Positions 32,770-43,143 of a DNA stretch of 64,000 nt are shown one piece after another (the stretch's first letter is position 1; every line of letters starts with the position of its first letter). The stretch covers positions 62,001 through 126,000 of the forward strand of contig JBDOQK010000047.1 of NCBI GenBank assembly GCA_040437565.1. Reading direction: 5' to 3'. This DNA is from Albugo candida (Eukaryota > Oomycota > Peronosporomycetes > Albuginales). Made by a program: the position numbers and the translations under genes. Under the pieces are notes generated by a model. The model did no database searches, had not been told where the DNA came from, and was given only the letters and a program-made list of their open reading frames with translations.

Positions 32770-35114
32770 CTACATTGTAGTACGATCAACTCGGTAAATT
32801 CGCACGACCCAGGCGGTTGATGTAAACACCTGAGTAAAGTATTGAAGCTCTACGGAATCGAGGAGTTGCTTTTGACGATTCCAATCAAACCCATTTCGTA
32901 CTGGTTCGTTCTCGGTAGAAGACAAAGTACGTTGAAACTCGTGGTAACTCATTTTGTAAAGGAGACTTCGGGTCATGGCACTGGTAGCATTCTCGAAAAA
33001 CTCGAATTGGTTTGTTTGGGCGCCTTGAAACTCCTTCTCAATCACATGATCGGGAAAAGCACCTTCAGCAATGCGTACGACCCACGGAAGTTTGTCGAGA
33101 TCATCTCCATGCATTCCGGATACGCCACCAAACAGTATAAGGATGTAATCAACACCAAGACTTTGTAATATGGGCAGAGCTTCCTCTTCACTGGACATCA
33201 AAACACGTCCAACTGTCGCAATGTGAGTGTCATTCCACGTGTTGTTGTCCACGATAACTGTCCGATTTGCAAGTTGAGATAACTGATAGCCATAATCCCA
33301 CCAGCTCAATATTTTTGCATCTTCCGGTGTGTTGCATCGTAGCCATTGAAAAGCCTCTCGATAGTCATCGTAAATGACTTTGACTCCGGTTGTGCGATTG
33401 CGTTGCTCGATGATCAGGGACGTGGATGAGTATACTTTGCTTGACATCGAAGTAGAATGGCGAAGTTGCATGATTAGAAGCAGCTACGATGCAACATTCA
33501 TTACGCTCATGTTGACATTCAAGCAAACCAATACTTACCGCCAATGCAACCATGACAAGTGAAAGAGCGGAAGAAGCCTTTACCAAAGATTTCTCTTTTA
33601 TTTGTTGATCAAATGCTAGGATCTTGTACCAAATGGATGCCAATTGCGACCAAAAAGATCGTTTTTCTGTCGCTGCTTGCTGGATGCTTGGGTTGGTCAG
33701 ATTTGTCGGAGATGTGAGGTCACGATGCTTTTTCTGCTCTTCCTTGAAGCTTGTATTCTGCAGTGTAGGATTCGCGTGTATCATAGTGCTAATACGACTC
33801 ATAAAGTCGGAAATTCCAAGCGCAGATAAGAAGCATGCGGCTGGTGCGAGAATCAGCAGTATCCGTATCATGATACCTGAAAAGTAGAAGGCTAGTGTCG
33901 CGTATAGTATCATAAACACATGACCCGGCTCCAACTTATCGAAACAGACATATAAGCCATAAGGTGCAAACAATAAAGCTGGCCCAAATGAAGCATAAAA
34001 ACTGCTCCAAGGAGTTGGCTGATGTTCTCCCACGGATGCAATAATCGGAAGATATCTCGTTGCATACGTGGGATTTAATAAGGTCATTATTCGACCTGTG
34101 TACGAGATTTTTCCAAACATTACAGCCACAAAAATTCCAACGCTAAGTATGAGTCCTATCCCAACAATCTTCGGTCTTATCATTGTCCATGTAACAAGCT
34201 TGAGGCTTCTCTTCATTCGACTACTCACGACACACATGTGGAGCAATACGAACGTGACATGCGAAATCATCATCTCGCCTCTAAATATTCCATTAAAGCC
34301 GATAAATGGGACTTGCATAACCAAAAGTGTTGCCAGTACATAAAATGTTCCATATACCACATACACGCAGTCAAAATCTGACTTTGTGTATCCAGTGTAT
34401 GAGTAGCGCATGTATGATTGAACCATCATGACACCGGCATGGAGGGGTATGATGTTGATAATAAAAACGTATCCACCCCAAGAAATTGCCATTCCAAAAT
34501 ATGAGAGTGCTGTACAGGCTGCCCAGAACATGCTTTTGTACTCGACAGCCCGAATCCAGCAGAAAAATGTCAGCACTAAAAGAGGAATTGCGATTGCTTC
34601 ATTATCGTAGGATCCAGCCGTCGACCGAGAAATGTACGCTGGACATATAGCCGTCAATGTGGCTGCCAATAGTGCCGTATTATGACATTTACAAATTTGC
34701 AAGGTCAAAAAGTAGAGCAAGATCGATGTGATCCCCGCAAGAACGGGAGGAAGAAAGACACATATGTGTCGCAAGGCCACCTGAAGATGCAAAGCATCCA
34801 GAAACCAATAGACAAGCGAAGCAGAGATCATAAGGCCCGGATACAATGTGGTACCGACCGAGCGTCCTAGTGGATACCAAACGCGATCATCATACCAGTT
34901 GAAAAAATCAGCAAAGCCAAAATTGACGAGATATTTTGTGGCTCTAAAGTTGAAATGAGGATCGTATTCATGGATTACCTGCAAGTAGAGAATGAATGAA
35001 TGAAGTTGTAGACTAAAAGGCGGAATTACAACATACGCTCCCCCACAGAACCACCGGGAATACGCGGATAGCGATACTGATGACGTAAATCAAGGACAAA
35101 AAAGGTAGGCTCAT
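32770..35114 (-). CDS. STT3: oligosaccharyltransferase catalytic subunit STT3
   Basis: Three exons: 35114-35037, 34978-33539 and 33483-32770, with introns of 58 and 55 bp, giving 743 aa. Exon 1 is a membrane helix start (MSLPFLSLIYVISIAIRVFP). The catalytic EYDPHFNFR motif follows at residues about 30-38, then STAGSYDNEAIAIP and VGEHQPTPWSSFY loops, about a dozen membrane helices, and the C-terminal lumenal domain. That domain carries WWDYG at residues 567-571, NNTWNDTHIATVG and DDLDKLPWVVRI. These bind the Ser/Thr of the N-x-S/T sequon. STT3 transfers the lipid-linked glycan onto asparagine in the ER lumen. All recognised catalytic motifs are intact. An OST3/6 subunit gene is also in this window. 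Confidence 0.95.
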
Positions 35115-35142
35115 TCCACGTTAATTAATAACCAATTAAAAG

Positions 35143-35469
35143 CTAAATGCAACTATTGACGCAGAGATTCGCGCTTATCTCGAGTTTGTAGCGAGCGACT
35201 TTCTCAATTAAAGTCGCACAGAAGTGTTTGCAACGAATGCATTTGATCTCATTCGAAAAAGTGAGATTTGAGTGAAGATCTTCAAGTGAATTAGGGTAGG
35301 AATGATTCAAGCAGATGCTTTGGTCGAAATCTGGATCTTTGCAACGCAAATACCTTCCTGCATATATATCAAGTGCCACTGTTTCGATGACTCGACAGAA
35401 CCAACGGTTTGGATTGGCTACAGTCGCAACTTGAAACAAGTTCGATAGTGCGACGCAAATTTTCAACAT
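35143..35469 (-). CDS. small cysteine-containing ORF, possible gene
   Basis: A 108-codon frame from the ATG at 35469 lies between STT3 (start 28 bp further on) and the divergent CBM25-like gene (80 bp away). It has nine cysteines, including a KCIRCKHFC cluster that could bind zinc. A weak hydrophobic start (MLKICVALSNLFQVATVA) could be a signal peptide. Most of it is repeated at 35862-36188 because of the gap artefact. No family is recognised and no intron supports it. Confidence 0.35.
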   Translation of the reverse strand: MLKICVALSNLFQVATVANPNRWFCRVIETVALDIYAGRYLRCKDPDFDQSICLNHSYPNSLEDLHSNLTFSNEIKCIRCKHFCATLIEKVARYKLEISANLCVNSCI

Positions 35470-36511
35470 TACTTGATTTCAACTCATTTTCTAAGTGGGC
35501 TCTTTGATACAAAAGTGGAAGAGGAAGTAACTTTATACGTTCATTGAGATGAACCGTTCCTTTATAAATATCGTCATTATCTTGTCGCTGCAATATTTGG
35601 CAATTTTTGGTCAAACACTCGTACGATTTGCATCGGAAGGCTTCTTTCCAAGCAGCAATATCGTGGTTTACTATCGTACCACAATATCGGAAAAACCCTG
35701 CCTCAAGTATTCCACAAGTGTGGAACGAGAGACAAGTGTTCAAATGGAGAGAACGAGCATTTTTAACAATTTGTTTCATCACAACGACGGCTNNNNNNNN
35801 NNNNNNNNNNNNNNNNNNNNNNNNNNNNNNNNNNNNNNNNNNNNNNNNNNNNNNNNNNNNNNNNNNNNNNNNNNNNNNNNNNNNNNNNNNNNCTTATCTC
35901 GAGTTTGTAGCGAGCGACTTTCTCAATTAAAGTCGCACAGAAGTGTTTGCAACGAATGCATTTGATCTCATTCGAAAAAGTGAGATTTGAGTGAAGATCT
36001 TCAAGTGAATTAGGGTAGGAATGATTCAAGCAGATGCTTTGGTCGAAATCTGGATCTTTGCAACGCAAATACCTTCCTGCATATATATCAAGTGCCACTG
36101 TTTCGATGACTCGACAGAACCAACGGTTTGGATTGGCTACAGTCGCAACTTGAAACAAGTTCGATAGTGCGACGCAAATTTTCAACATTACTTGATTTCA
36201 ACTCATTTTCTAAGTGGGCTCTTTGATACAAAAGTGGAAGAGGAAGTAACTTTATACGTTCATTGAGATGAACCGTTCCTTTATAAATATCGTCATTATC
36301 TTGTCGCTGCAATATTTGGCAATTTTTGGTCAAACACTCGTACGATTTGCATCGGAAGGCTTCTTTCCAAGCAGCAATATCGTGGTTTACTATCGTACCA
36401 CAATATCGGAAAAACCCTGCCTCAAGTATTCCACAAGTGTGGAACGAGAGACAAGTGTTCAAATGGAGAGAACGAGCATTTTTAACAATTTGTTTCATCA
36501 CAACGACGGCT
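35174..36511. repeat. gap-flanking duplicate, 619 bp
   Basis: 35174-35792 repeats exactly at 35893-36511 (offset 719) around the gap 35793-35892. It doubles the start of the CBM25-like gene and most of the small Cys-rich ORF. Confidence 0.9.
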
Positions 36512-37002
36512 GGTTTAAATTTGAAATACAGGCAAATTCGCTCCATTTTAACGTGTCAATCGACAATGCGATCGTGGATGATAATGATGGCAAAGGTTAT
36601 TTTGCTCCTGAAGTGGCATTTTGGGCGGTGAATGGAAAAGTAACACCAACGTTAGAACAGAAGCCATTCACAATCTTTTATCAAACATCCTGGAAGAAGC
36701 CTACGATCAAATTTCTCGAGGATTCAAAGTGGGTGTCGACGACTATGGACCGGCATGATGGTAGTTATTTTTCCCCTTTCTTCAAAGGGGTCCATCAATG
36801 GTACTATTACACACAAGAAGCCGCGGGAAATTTCACATATGCGTTCAACAGTGACACTTCAACGGACGATAACGATGGCCGTTTCTATCAGGCATTTGGA
36901 GGCGGAATCTGGTTCCATGTAAGTAAAGTGGGTCCTCCTCAAAATGTATACACGGAACACGGATCGGAAGTCATTGTTCCAGTTCCCCAAGTAGAGCAAT
37001 GA
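36268..37002 (+). CDS. secreted protein with two CBM25-like carbohydrate-binding domains
   Basis: Single exon of 244 aa. A partial first copy lies at 35549-35792, duplicated by the gap artefact. The signal peptide is at residues 1-22 (MNRSFINIVIILSLQYLAIF). Two tandem beta domains follow. Domain 1 (about 25-115) contains VVYYRTTISEKPCLKYS and a SIDNAIVDDNDGKGYF loop. Domain 2 (about 118-222) contains FTIFYQTSWKKPTIKF, QWYYYTQEAAG and FNSDTSTDDNDGRFYQAFGG. The YYxx..W..D-x-N-D-G..Y layout is that of CBM25 starch-binding modules of secreted amylases, but no catalytic domain is attached. It is a candidate apoplastic glucan binder of a plant pathogen; the glycan is unknown. Four or more N-glycosylation sequons are present. 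Confidence 0.75.
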   Translation: MNRSFINIVIILSLQYLAIFGQTLVRFASEGFFPSSNIVVYYRTTISEKPCLKYSTSVERETSVQMERTSIFNNLFHHNDGWFKFEIQANSLHFNVSIDNAIVDDNDGKGYFAPEVAFWAVNGKVTPTLEQKPFTIFYQTSWKKPTIKFLEDSKWVSTTMDRHDGSYFSPFFKGVHQWYYYTQEAAGNFTYAFNSDTSTDDNDGRFYQAFGGGIWFHVSKVGPPQNVYTEHGSEVIVPVPQVEQ

Positions 37003-37127
37003 AAAGCTGTTCTACTATTAAAAATGAGAGTACATGTTTGTGTTTACTGAGGCGGAATGCGTGAAAGATTCAAATTCAAAGTTGGACCTATAGGAATAAC
37101 AGCCCAACTTAATTGGTTTTTTTTTTT

Positions 37128-37275
37128 NNNNNNNNNNNNNNNNNNNNNNNNNNNNNNNNNNNNNNNNNNNNNNNNNNNNNNNNNNNNNNNNNNNNNNNNN
37201 NNNNNNNNNNNNNNNNNNNNNNNNNNNTTTACAACTTTACAACTTTTTCAACTTTACAGCTTTACAGCATTTACA
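37128..37275. repeat. gap in T-rich simple repeat
   Basis: A run of T ends at the gap 37128-37227. After it, TTTACAACTTTACAACTTTT-like short units continue to about 37275. The repeat probably broke the assembly. Confidence 0.75.
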
Positions 37276-37901
37276 AGCTGAACACAGTCTCGTATTAAGG
37301 GGGCTGAGGCTACTGCGATACGAGATTATCAACGAGGGACATATTACCGTCTCTCACAGGTATTTCACGAAACGTTTTTTATATGTATATGTGTTATTTA
37401 AGATAGCCTATGCAACTAGAGAAGTCAGTTAGTCTAATTCTAGTAATATAGACATCTTCAACTGAAGATATCGGCGAGACTTGGCCGATTACCGGTATTC
37501 TTTGGTATGCACCACATTATACTGAACAGAGCCATCTAATTAGGACTGAAATATGAGTGGCACTTGCATAACAACTTGTCTGTGCCGTTACCGGCAGCAA
37601 TGATCGTCTAGCGTACTGACTTCATGTTATTTGCAATGCACTCATAAACTATCCTTTTGAGTACGTATCGATCCATTGTACATCAGAAGGTGATGGGAAT
37701 GTAGAGCGCAGACTCATCTGGGCAAATAGAACAGACGAGTAATGTCACACCTTTTTATTAAGCGGATGAGAATATGTCAGAGTGAAATACATGCCACCTT
37801 GTCCCTATATTTGACGCACAGTAGCAACTGAGATCGATTTTAAAGAACTATTCCGGTCATTTTCCAGGGACGGCTGTGTGTTGCTCGAAATTGATTCTAG
37901 T

Positions 37902-38001
37902 NNNNNNNNNNNNNNNNNNNNNNNNNNNNNNNNNNNNNNNNNNNNNNNNNNNNNNNNNNNNNNNNNNNNNNNNNNNNNNNNNNNNNNNNNNNNNNNNNNN
38001 N
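37902..38001. other. assembly gap (100 N) without duplicated flank
   Basis: No overlap is found between the two sides, so real sequence may be missing here. It lies 115 bp before the ZC3H15 start. Confidence 0.8.
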
Positions 38002-38116
38002 GGAGTATTGGTCCTCTCTAGTGAACTTACTTGAGTATATGATATTTGTCCAATCACACTGTCTATTCAAGCATAAATAGCCAATAGGCTCACTCCTACT
38101 ATTTAATGACACAAGC

Positions 38117-39453
38117 ATGCCACCAAAAAAACGTGCACAATCAACGAAATCAGAGCAAAAGCGCAAGGACAAACTTTTGGAAGACAAGACATTTGGGTTA
38201 AAAAACAAAAACAAAAGTAAAAATGTACAAAAGTATATTGCTGAAGTCACGAAGCAGGTCAAAGGCGCAAACACTCGCGTTGATCGACTGAAGGAAAGAG
38301 AAAAATCAAACGTGAAGAAAAACAAAGAACTGATGGATGAAACAATGAAAAATATATTCGCAGCGGCGATTATACAACCCAAGGTTGTTTTCTTTTAAGA
38401 AACAGCTTCCATTCTGCTTCAATGACTGTCTTGATGCATTGTCACAGGTACCTCCAGGCGTCGACCCAAAGTCACTATTGTGTCAGTTCTTCAAGCTTGC
38501 TACTTGCGCAAAAGTACATCAATATGTTTTTGAAATTGGATATACAATGACACGTATCAACGAATAGGGAAGTCGATGCAAGTTCTCACACGATCTCAAC
38601 GTGGGCAAAAAATCTGCTAAAATTGATCTTTACACTGACAATCGCGAACCTGAAAAAGAAATCGGTACTATGTCAATAAATTGTTTCCCATTGTTTTCTT
38701 GCTTACAATAAAACAGATGTTATGGATACGTGGGATCAGAACAAACTGGAATCAGTTATTCAAGAGAAACACGGAGAAAAAGTTTCCAAGCAGACGGAGA
38801 TTGTAAGCACCTATTTCTATTTTGCAATTATAATGGTATCACACGTGAGAGTGAAGGTCTGTAAACACTTTCTCGATGCGATTGAAAAAAATCTCTACGG
38901 CTGGTTCTGGGTCTGTCCGAATGATGGTAAAAATTGCAAGTAAGTTAAGCGGTTGAAGCGCACAATCAATAGGTCTGATAATTTCTTGTTAAGATATCGG
39001 CATGCGTTGCCACCGGGCTATATGTTCAAGTCAAAGAAAGATCGTGAATTGGAGAAGGCAAATGCACGCGAAGAAATATCTATCGAAGAGATAATCGAAC
39101 AGCAACGCGCTAAGCTTGGTGCTACTGGAGGAACGCCTGTCACCGAAGAGACTTTGAAGAAATGGAAAGCTGACAAGTTACAGCGGAAGATAAATGAAGT
39201 AGAAGCAAAACGGAAAGAAGAGGCTAAGAAAACAGGAGGCCGCGGATTGAGTACGTACTACTGGTTTTATTCTATTATTTACGTGTTTGAATCACACATT
39301 TGGTGTCAAATTGCAGATGTTCTAAGCGGAAGAGCTTTGTTCTCGTATGATCCCACGTTGTTTCGAGATGACGATGATGCAGATGATGACCGATATTCTG
39401 TCAAGAGCGATGAGAATGAGGATCCTGCCGCTGTGGATTGTGCAAATGCATAA
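38117..39453 (+). CDS. ZC3H15: ZC3H15 / LEREPO4 CCCH zinc-finger protein (DRG-family regulator)
   Basis: Seven exons: 38117-38383, 38448-38513, 38568-38664, 38717-38802, 38857-38939, 38994-39250 and 39317-39453. All junctions keep frame and sum to 331 codons (330 aa). It begins [20 protein letters not shown], as in animal and plant homologues. The first CCCH finger (C-x8-C-x5-C-x3-H) is assembled across exons 2 and 3 ([14 protein letters not shown]). The second spans exons 5 and 6 ([16 protein letters not shown]). A LEREPO-like segment follows, here [14 protein letters not shown], then an acidic tail. The protein (DFRP1/Tma46) stabilises the translational GTPase DRG1 on ribosomes. It has the most introns of any gene in the window. 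Confidence 0.92.
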
Positions 39454-39645
39454 TTGGGCAGAGCAGACGATTGTGTGAAGGTAGTAACAGCTGGTTGAGG
39501 TGCATGTAAATTTGTCTTCGGATGCGGGTTTCTCATTCAGACCAATACTCGAAAAGAATTTGCATTTGGCTGAGATGCACTGCCGTAAAAGAATTTAGAC
39601 TAGGCCGATTGATATAATTGCTATCAATACAGTTTTGCATATAGC

Positions 39646-40303
39646 TCATTCATCATCTGTTTGTTGTAAACCTTCCATAATGTTGTCACATATACCTGCC
39701 AATTGCTTCGATAAACGAGCCCGCCGCTGTGATTCAAACCTAACGTGAGTAATTCCACGACTATACAGTTCATTTTTCATACTATCTGGCTGCTTTCCAA
39801 TAATTTAGAAATCTCAACTTGTGTAAGGTCCCCTTCTTCTCTCCACTTTCTATCACAATGTTGGAGTTAGTACTTGATGTAGCATACTGTTGACTTGATG
39901 AACCGATAAGCGAGCGCCAAATTGTCAATCACTTGATGAAGCTATCACGAAACTATCACGTCAGATAATACCACTACCTGAATACACGAACCTGCAGCAT
40001 GACTTCATCCAAAGACGAGCATGCATCACTTTCAGCTATTGTCGGGGAAGAGGGAATGCTCGGACTGGGCGGATGCCTGACATTGCAATCATTCATGTCT
40101 TCATGCACATTAGTCTGATACTTTTCCACGCAATCCGATTCGTGTGAATTCGACCGGAATCGCTTATTATCAACTTTCGCTATCAAGTTTCCATTACTCT
40201 GCACCATTATATTGCTTTGACAACCTTCTTTCTTCTCAAGTACACCATTCTTAATATCGCAATCGAACGAATTAAAGGCTTCAACTTCCTGCGCCAGTGA
40301 CAT
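39646..40303 (-). CDS. multi-exon hypothetical protein
   Basis: Exon 1 40303-39992 (104 codons) starts MSLAQEVEAFNSFDCD and is Ser/Asn-rich with an acidic end (SSLDEVMLQ). Further coding sequence on the same strand includes a helical segment (WREEGDLTQVEISKLLES, about 39840-39790) and a final exon ending RRARLSKQLAGICDNI..TDDE with its stop at 39646. I could not fix every junction: one candidate intron would be only 24 bp, which is too short, so another exon arrangement must apply. The last segment looks like an amphipathic helix pair. No family is recognised. Confidence 0.45.
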
Positions 40304-40433
40304 AACAAAACTTCAACCACAAGTGCAACGTCACATACATTCCACGCGAACATAAGACGAATGGATGATAAGTGCGCTCTCCTGGAACACTATCGAGCAA
40401 AAAAGCAGCCAAGATCTATTTGTTCATTAACTG

Positions 40434-41957
40434 CTAAACATCTTCATCACGCAGACTATGTCGCTCCATGTGATCAGCTAAAGGACCTGTGGTATCGCTC
40501 TCCATCGAAACTTCTGAAGACGGCACAAGTGACACGTCTGAGATGTTCGAAATTTGTCTCTTCATCTCAAGAGACTTTCGTGCTTGCCGGCGCCATTTAT
40601 TAGCTCCCAACTTGATGCGGACCATCACATTGAGTTGTGTGACTCGTGTAAGGGCAGCAGCAATCTCTTCCGAACTGACTTGAACCTGCTCGCACTCAAC
40701 ATTTAAAAACGTTTCTCGAAGATTTGTGTTTAGGCCATCCACGACCCACGGGTGCTGTTTACATTGTTGGACTGTCCATCTTTTCTGTGGGTCCTTGTTA
40801 AGCATTCCATGCAACAAATCAGCTAGACTATCTGAAACAGATACTCGAGGATTCAGTTCTATTGGTTGATGCTCGATGAGCTTGAATAGCTCTATCATAT
40901 TGGCATCGTAGAACGGGATTTTTCCAAATACTAACGCGTACAATGTGACACCGAGAGCCCACACATCAGCAGCGTAAGCTGAGTATCCACCTCCTTTTAT
41001 TGTCTCCGGACCCATGAATGCATACGTTCCTGCAGTTGTTGTGACCATTCCATTAGCTTCATGTGCGGAGGAAAGTGCATCTTTATCAGACGGTGACGCT
41101 TTTGCATCGGTATGTTCAAACAGATTGGCGACTCCAAAATCAGCGATTTTACAAATGTTGTTTGCATCCATTAGAATATTTTCAGGCTTCAAATCGCGAT
41201 GGCAAATGTTATTTTCATGCAAATATTCCAGACCAAGAAGCATCTGACGAAACAACTCGCGTGATTCTTTCTCTGTAAACCGGTCTGGCGACACTTCATC
41301 TTGATTGTCACGAATAACACGAGCTTTTCCATTTGGAACATATCGTTCATTTTTGGAATCCCAAGTCATTATCTGACCAAGAGGTGCGTACTCCAACATC
41401 AGAACAAGCGTCTCTGCGTCATCGTCGAATATTTCCAACAGATGAATCAAATTCTCATGCCGTAGTTTTTTCATGATTGCAATTTCAATCTGGACTTTGT
41501 CTAGTGCAGTCGATATGACCATTTTTTTCCCGACACGTTTGAATTCTCTCATTCGCTTCAAGATGGACGTCTGGTACACCTTCAAAGCGACATATTCTCT
41601 AGACTTGGGTACTTGCGCAAAGTTTGCGTCGGTAAAACTTTTGTGCTGACCTAACTGCACCACACTGGTTGACCCCCGGCCTAACTCCTTTATGATCCGA
41701 TAGTCATGGATACTTCCCATATTCTCAGTCGTTTGGTCCGCATCCTTGTTCACTAAAGCGATTTCGCAACTTGTGTTCGATATCAAATCACTGCTTGTGT
41801 TCGTTTCGTCCGTCTGATTACATGTTTCCTTGTTTTCGGTGCGCGTTTCAGTTATTGTGGATGCTCTTCTTTTCTCTTTGAATAACGAAAACCGTCGAGA
41901 TGGTCGAGAGACTTCGCTCTCCGACGACAATGTGCGAAAACAATCGAATAAACCCAT
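40434..41957 (-). CDS. protein kinase, CaMKK / SnRK1-activating type
   Basis: Single exon of 507 aa from the ATG at 41957. A Ser/Thr-rich N-terminus of about 80 residues precedes the kinase domain. It carries the glycine loop LGRGSTSVVQLG (92-103), catalytic Lys126 in VALKVY, HRDLKPEN (253-260), DFG (273-275) and GPE. Between the hinge and the catalytic loop there is an insert of about 25 residues (MTWDSKNERYVPNGKARVIR), as in CaM-kinase kinases, plant GRIK/SnAK and yeast Sak1/Elm1. These phosphorylate the activation loop of AMPK/SnRK1. The C-terminal 110 residues are basic and Ser-rich and may bind calmodulin (NKWRRQARKSLEMKRQ). A partial copy of the first 27 codons lies at 42419-42501 after the gap. 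Confidence 0.85.
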   Translation of the reverse strand: MGLFDCFRTLSSESEVSRPSRRFSLFKEKRRASTITETRTENKETCNQTDETNTSSDLISNTSCEIALVNKDADQTTENMGSIHDYRIIKELGRGSTSVVQLGQHKSFTDANFAQVPKSREYVALKVYQTSILKRMREFKRVGKKMVISTALDKVQIEIAIMKKLRHENLIHLLEIFDDDAETLVLMLEYAPLGQIMTWDSKNERYVPNGKARVIRDNQDEVSPDRFTEKESRELFRQMLLGLEYLHENNICHRDLKPENILMDANNICKIADFGVANLFEHTDAKASPSDKDALSSAHEANGMVTTTAGTYAFMGPETIKGGGYSAYAADVWALGVTLYALVFGKIPFYDANMIELFKLIEHQPIELNPRVSVSDSLADLLHGMLNKDPQKRWTVQQCKQHPWVVDGLNTNLRETFLNVECEQVQVSSEEIAAALTRVTQLNVMVRIKLGANKWRRQARKSLEMKRQISNISDVSLVPSSEVSMESDTTGPLADHMERHSLRDEDV

Positions 41958-42862
41958 TTGCTTTATAATTTTATTGTGTCGGGAAGCTGAGATATATCAT
42001 CCAATCAACTCTCTACCGAATGAAAAGGGATGCAGCTGCTGAGTGAAGCCTTTACATATTTGAAATGTTGCTGAATGTTGGTCCGCACTCAAGTTCGTAA
42101 CTGGCAGCATTGCACACCCATATCTCGTTATAAAGAAACGATAGAATCCTAAGAATAGTTAATTTGAAGTGAAGGCAAGTACTGTACGATATTTTACAAT
42201 TATGCAAATGATCTGCGTCACGCGATTGTCAGAATTTTAGCGGCAAAAGCAGCTCATATTAGGCTCTCATCTTAGCCTATAAGATCAACGAGGCCGCGTA
42301 TCCCATTTCCATGCCGTGNNNNNNNNNNNNNNNNNNNNNNNNNNNNNNNNNNNNNNNNNNNNNNNNNNNNNNNNNNNNNNNNNNNNNNNNNNNNNNNNNN
42401 NNNNNNNNNNNNNNNNNNTCTTTGAATAACGAAAACCGTCGAGATGGTCGAGAGACTTCGCTCTCCGACGACAATGTGCGAAAACAATCGAATAAACCCA
42501 TTTGCTTTATAATTTTATTGTGTCGGGAAGCTGAGATATATCATCCAATCAACTCTCTACCGAATGAAAAGGGATGCAGCTGCTGAGTGAAGCCTTTACA
42601 TATTTGAAATGTTGCTGAATGTTGGTCCGCACTCAAGTTCGTAACTGGCAGCATTGCACACCCATATCTCGTTATAAAGAAACGATAGAATCCTAAGAAT
42701 AGTTAATTTGAAGTGAAGGCAAGTACTGTACGATATTTTACAATTATGCAAATGATCTGCGTCACGCGATTGTCAGAATTTTAGCGGCAAAAGCAGCTCA
42801 TATTAGGCTCTCATCTTAGCCTATAAGATCAACGAGGCCGCGTATCCCATTTCCATGCCGTG
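41875..42862. repeat. gap-flanking duplicate, 444 bp
   Basis: 41875-42318 repeats exactly at 42419-42862 (offset 544) around the gap 42319-42418, copying the kinase start and its upstream region. Confidence 0.9.
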
Positions 42863-43143
42863 CTCGTAGGAACACGCGTCAGTACTTCAACTGGTTGTAA
42901 CCCATGCGATGGACATTACAGTATCAGGCAATGGTTAGCTTATTTATTCTTATATGTATCTGAAAGCTGTTTATTGGCTAAATATCTTCGCCATGCAAAC
43001 CTGACATTCACTCTTGTTATTGCACACGCTTTCATGTTTGAAGTTGACTTTGGAGAAACTCGGCATGTGATGTGATCATCTAATCGTGACACTACCAGCG
43101 TCTCACATTAACTTTACCACACGCATCCCGCCACTGACACCAT
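41958..43143. other. upstream region with gap duplication
   Basis: The 5' flank of the kinase gene, present twice because 41875-42318 repeats at 42419-42862 around the gap. Collapsed, about 640 bp lie between the kinase start and the MFS gene end. No further gene is recognised. Confidence 0.55.

Larger units (their letters stand above)
37003..38116. other. gap-rich, repeat-rich intergenic region
   Basis: About 1.1 kb with two 100-N gaps (37128-37227 and 37902-38001). The first gap sits in a T run, followed by a simple repeat of TTTACAAC-type units (37228-37275). No gene is recognised. At the second gap no duplicated flank was found. Confidence 0.6.

Noticed and set aside
36088-36546. 152-codon frame antisense to the start of the CBM25-like gene (and its copy at 35369-35782)
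   Set aside because: It lies opposite a strongly supported secreted protein and has no recognisable domain; the length comes from the mirror of the sense coding sequence.
37228-37275. TTTACAAC units as a CRISPR-like or telomeric array
   Set aside because: Units are short, irregular and without spacers; simple-sequence slippage next to a poly-T run is sufficient.
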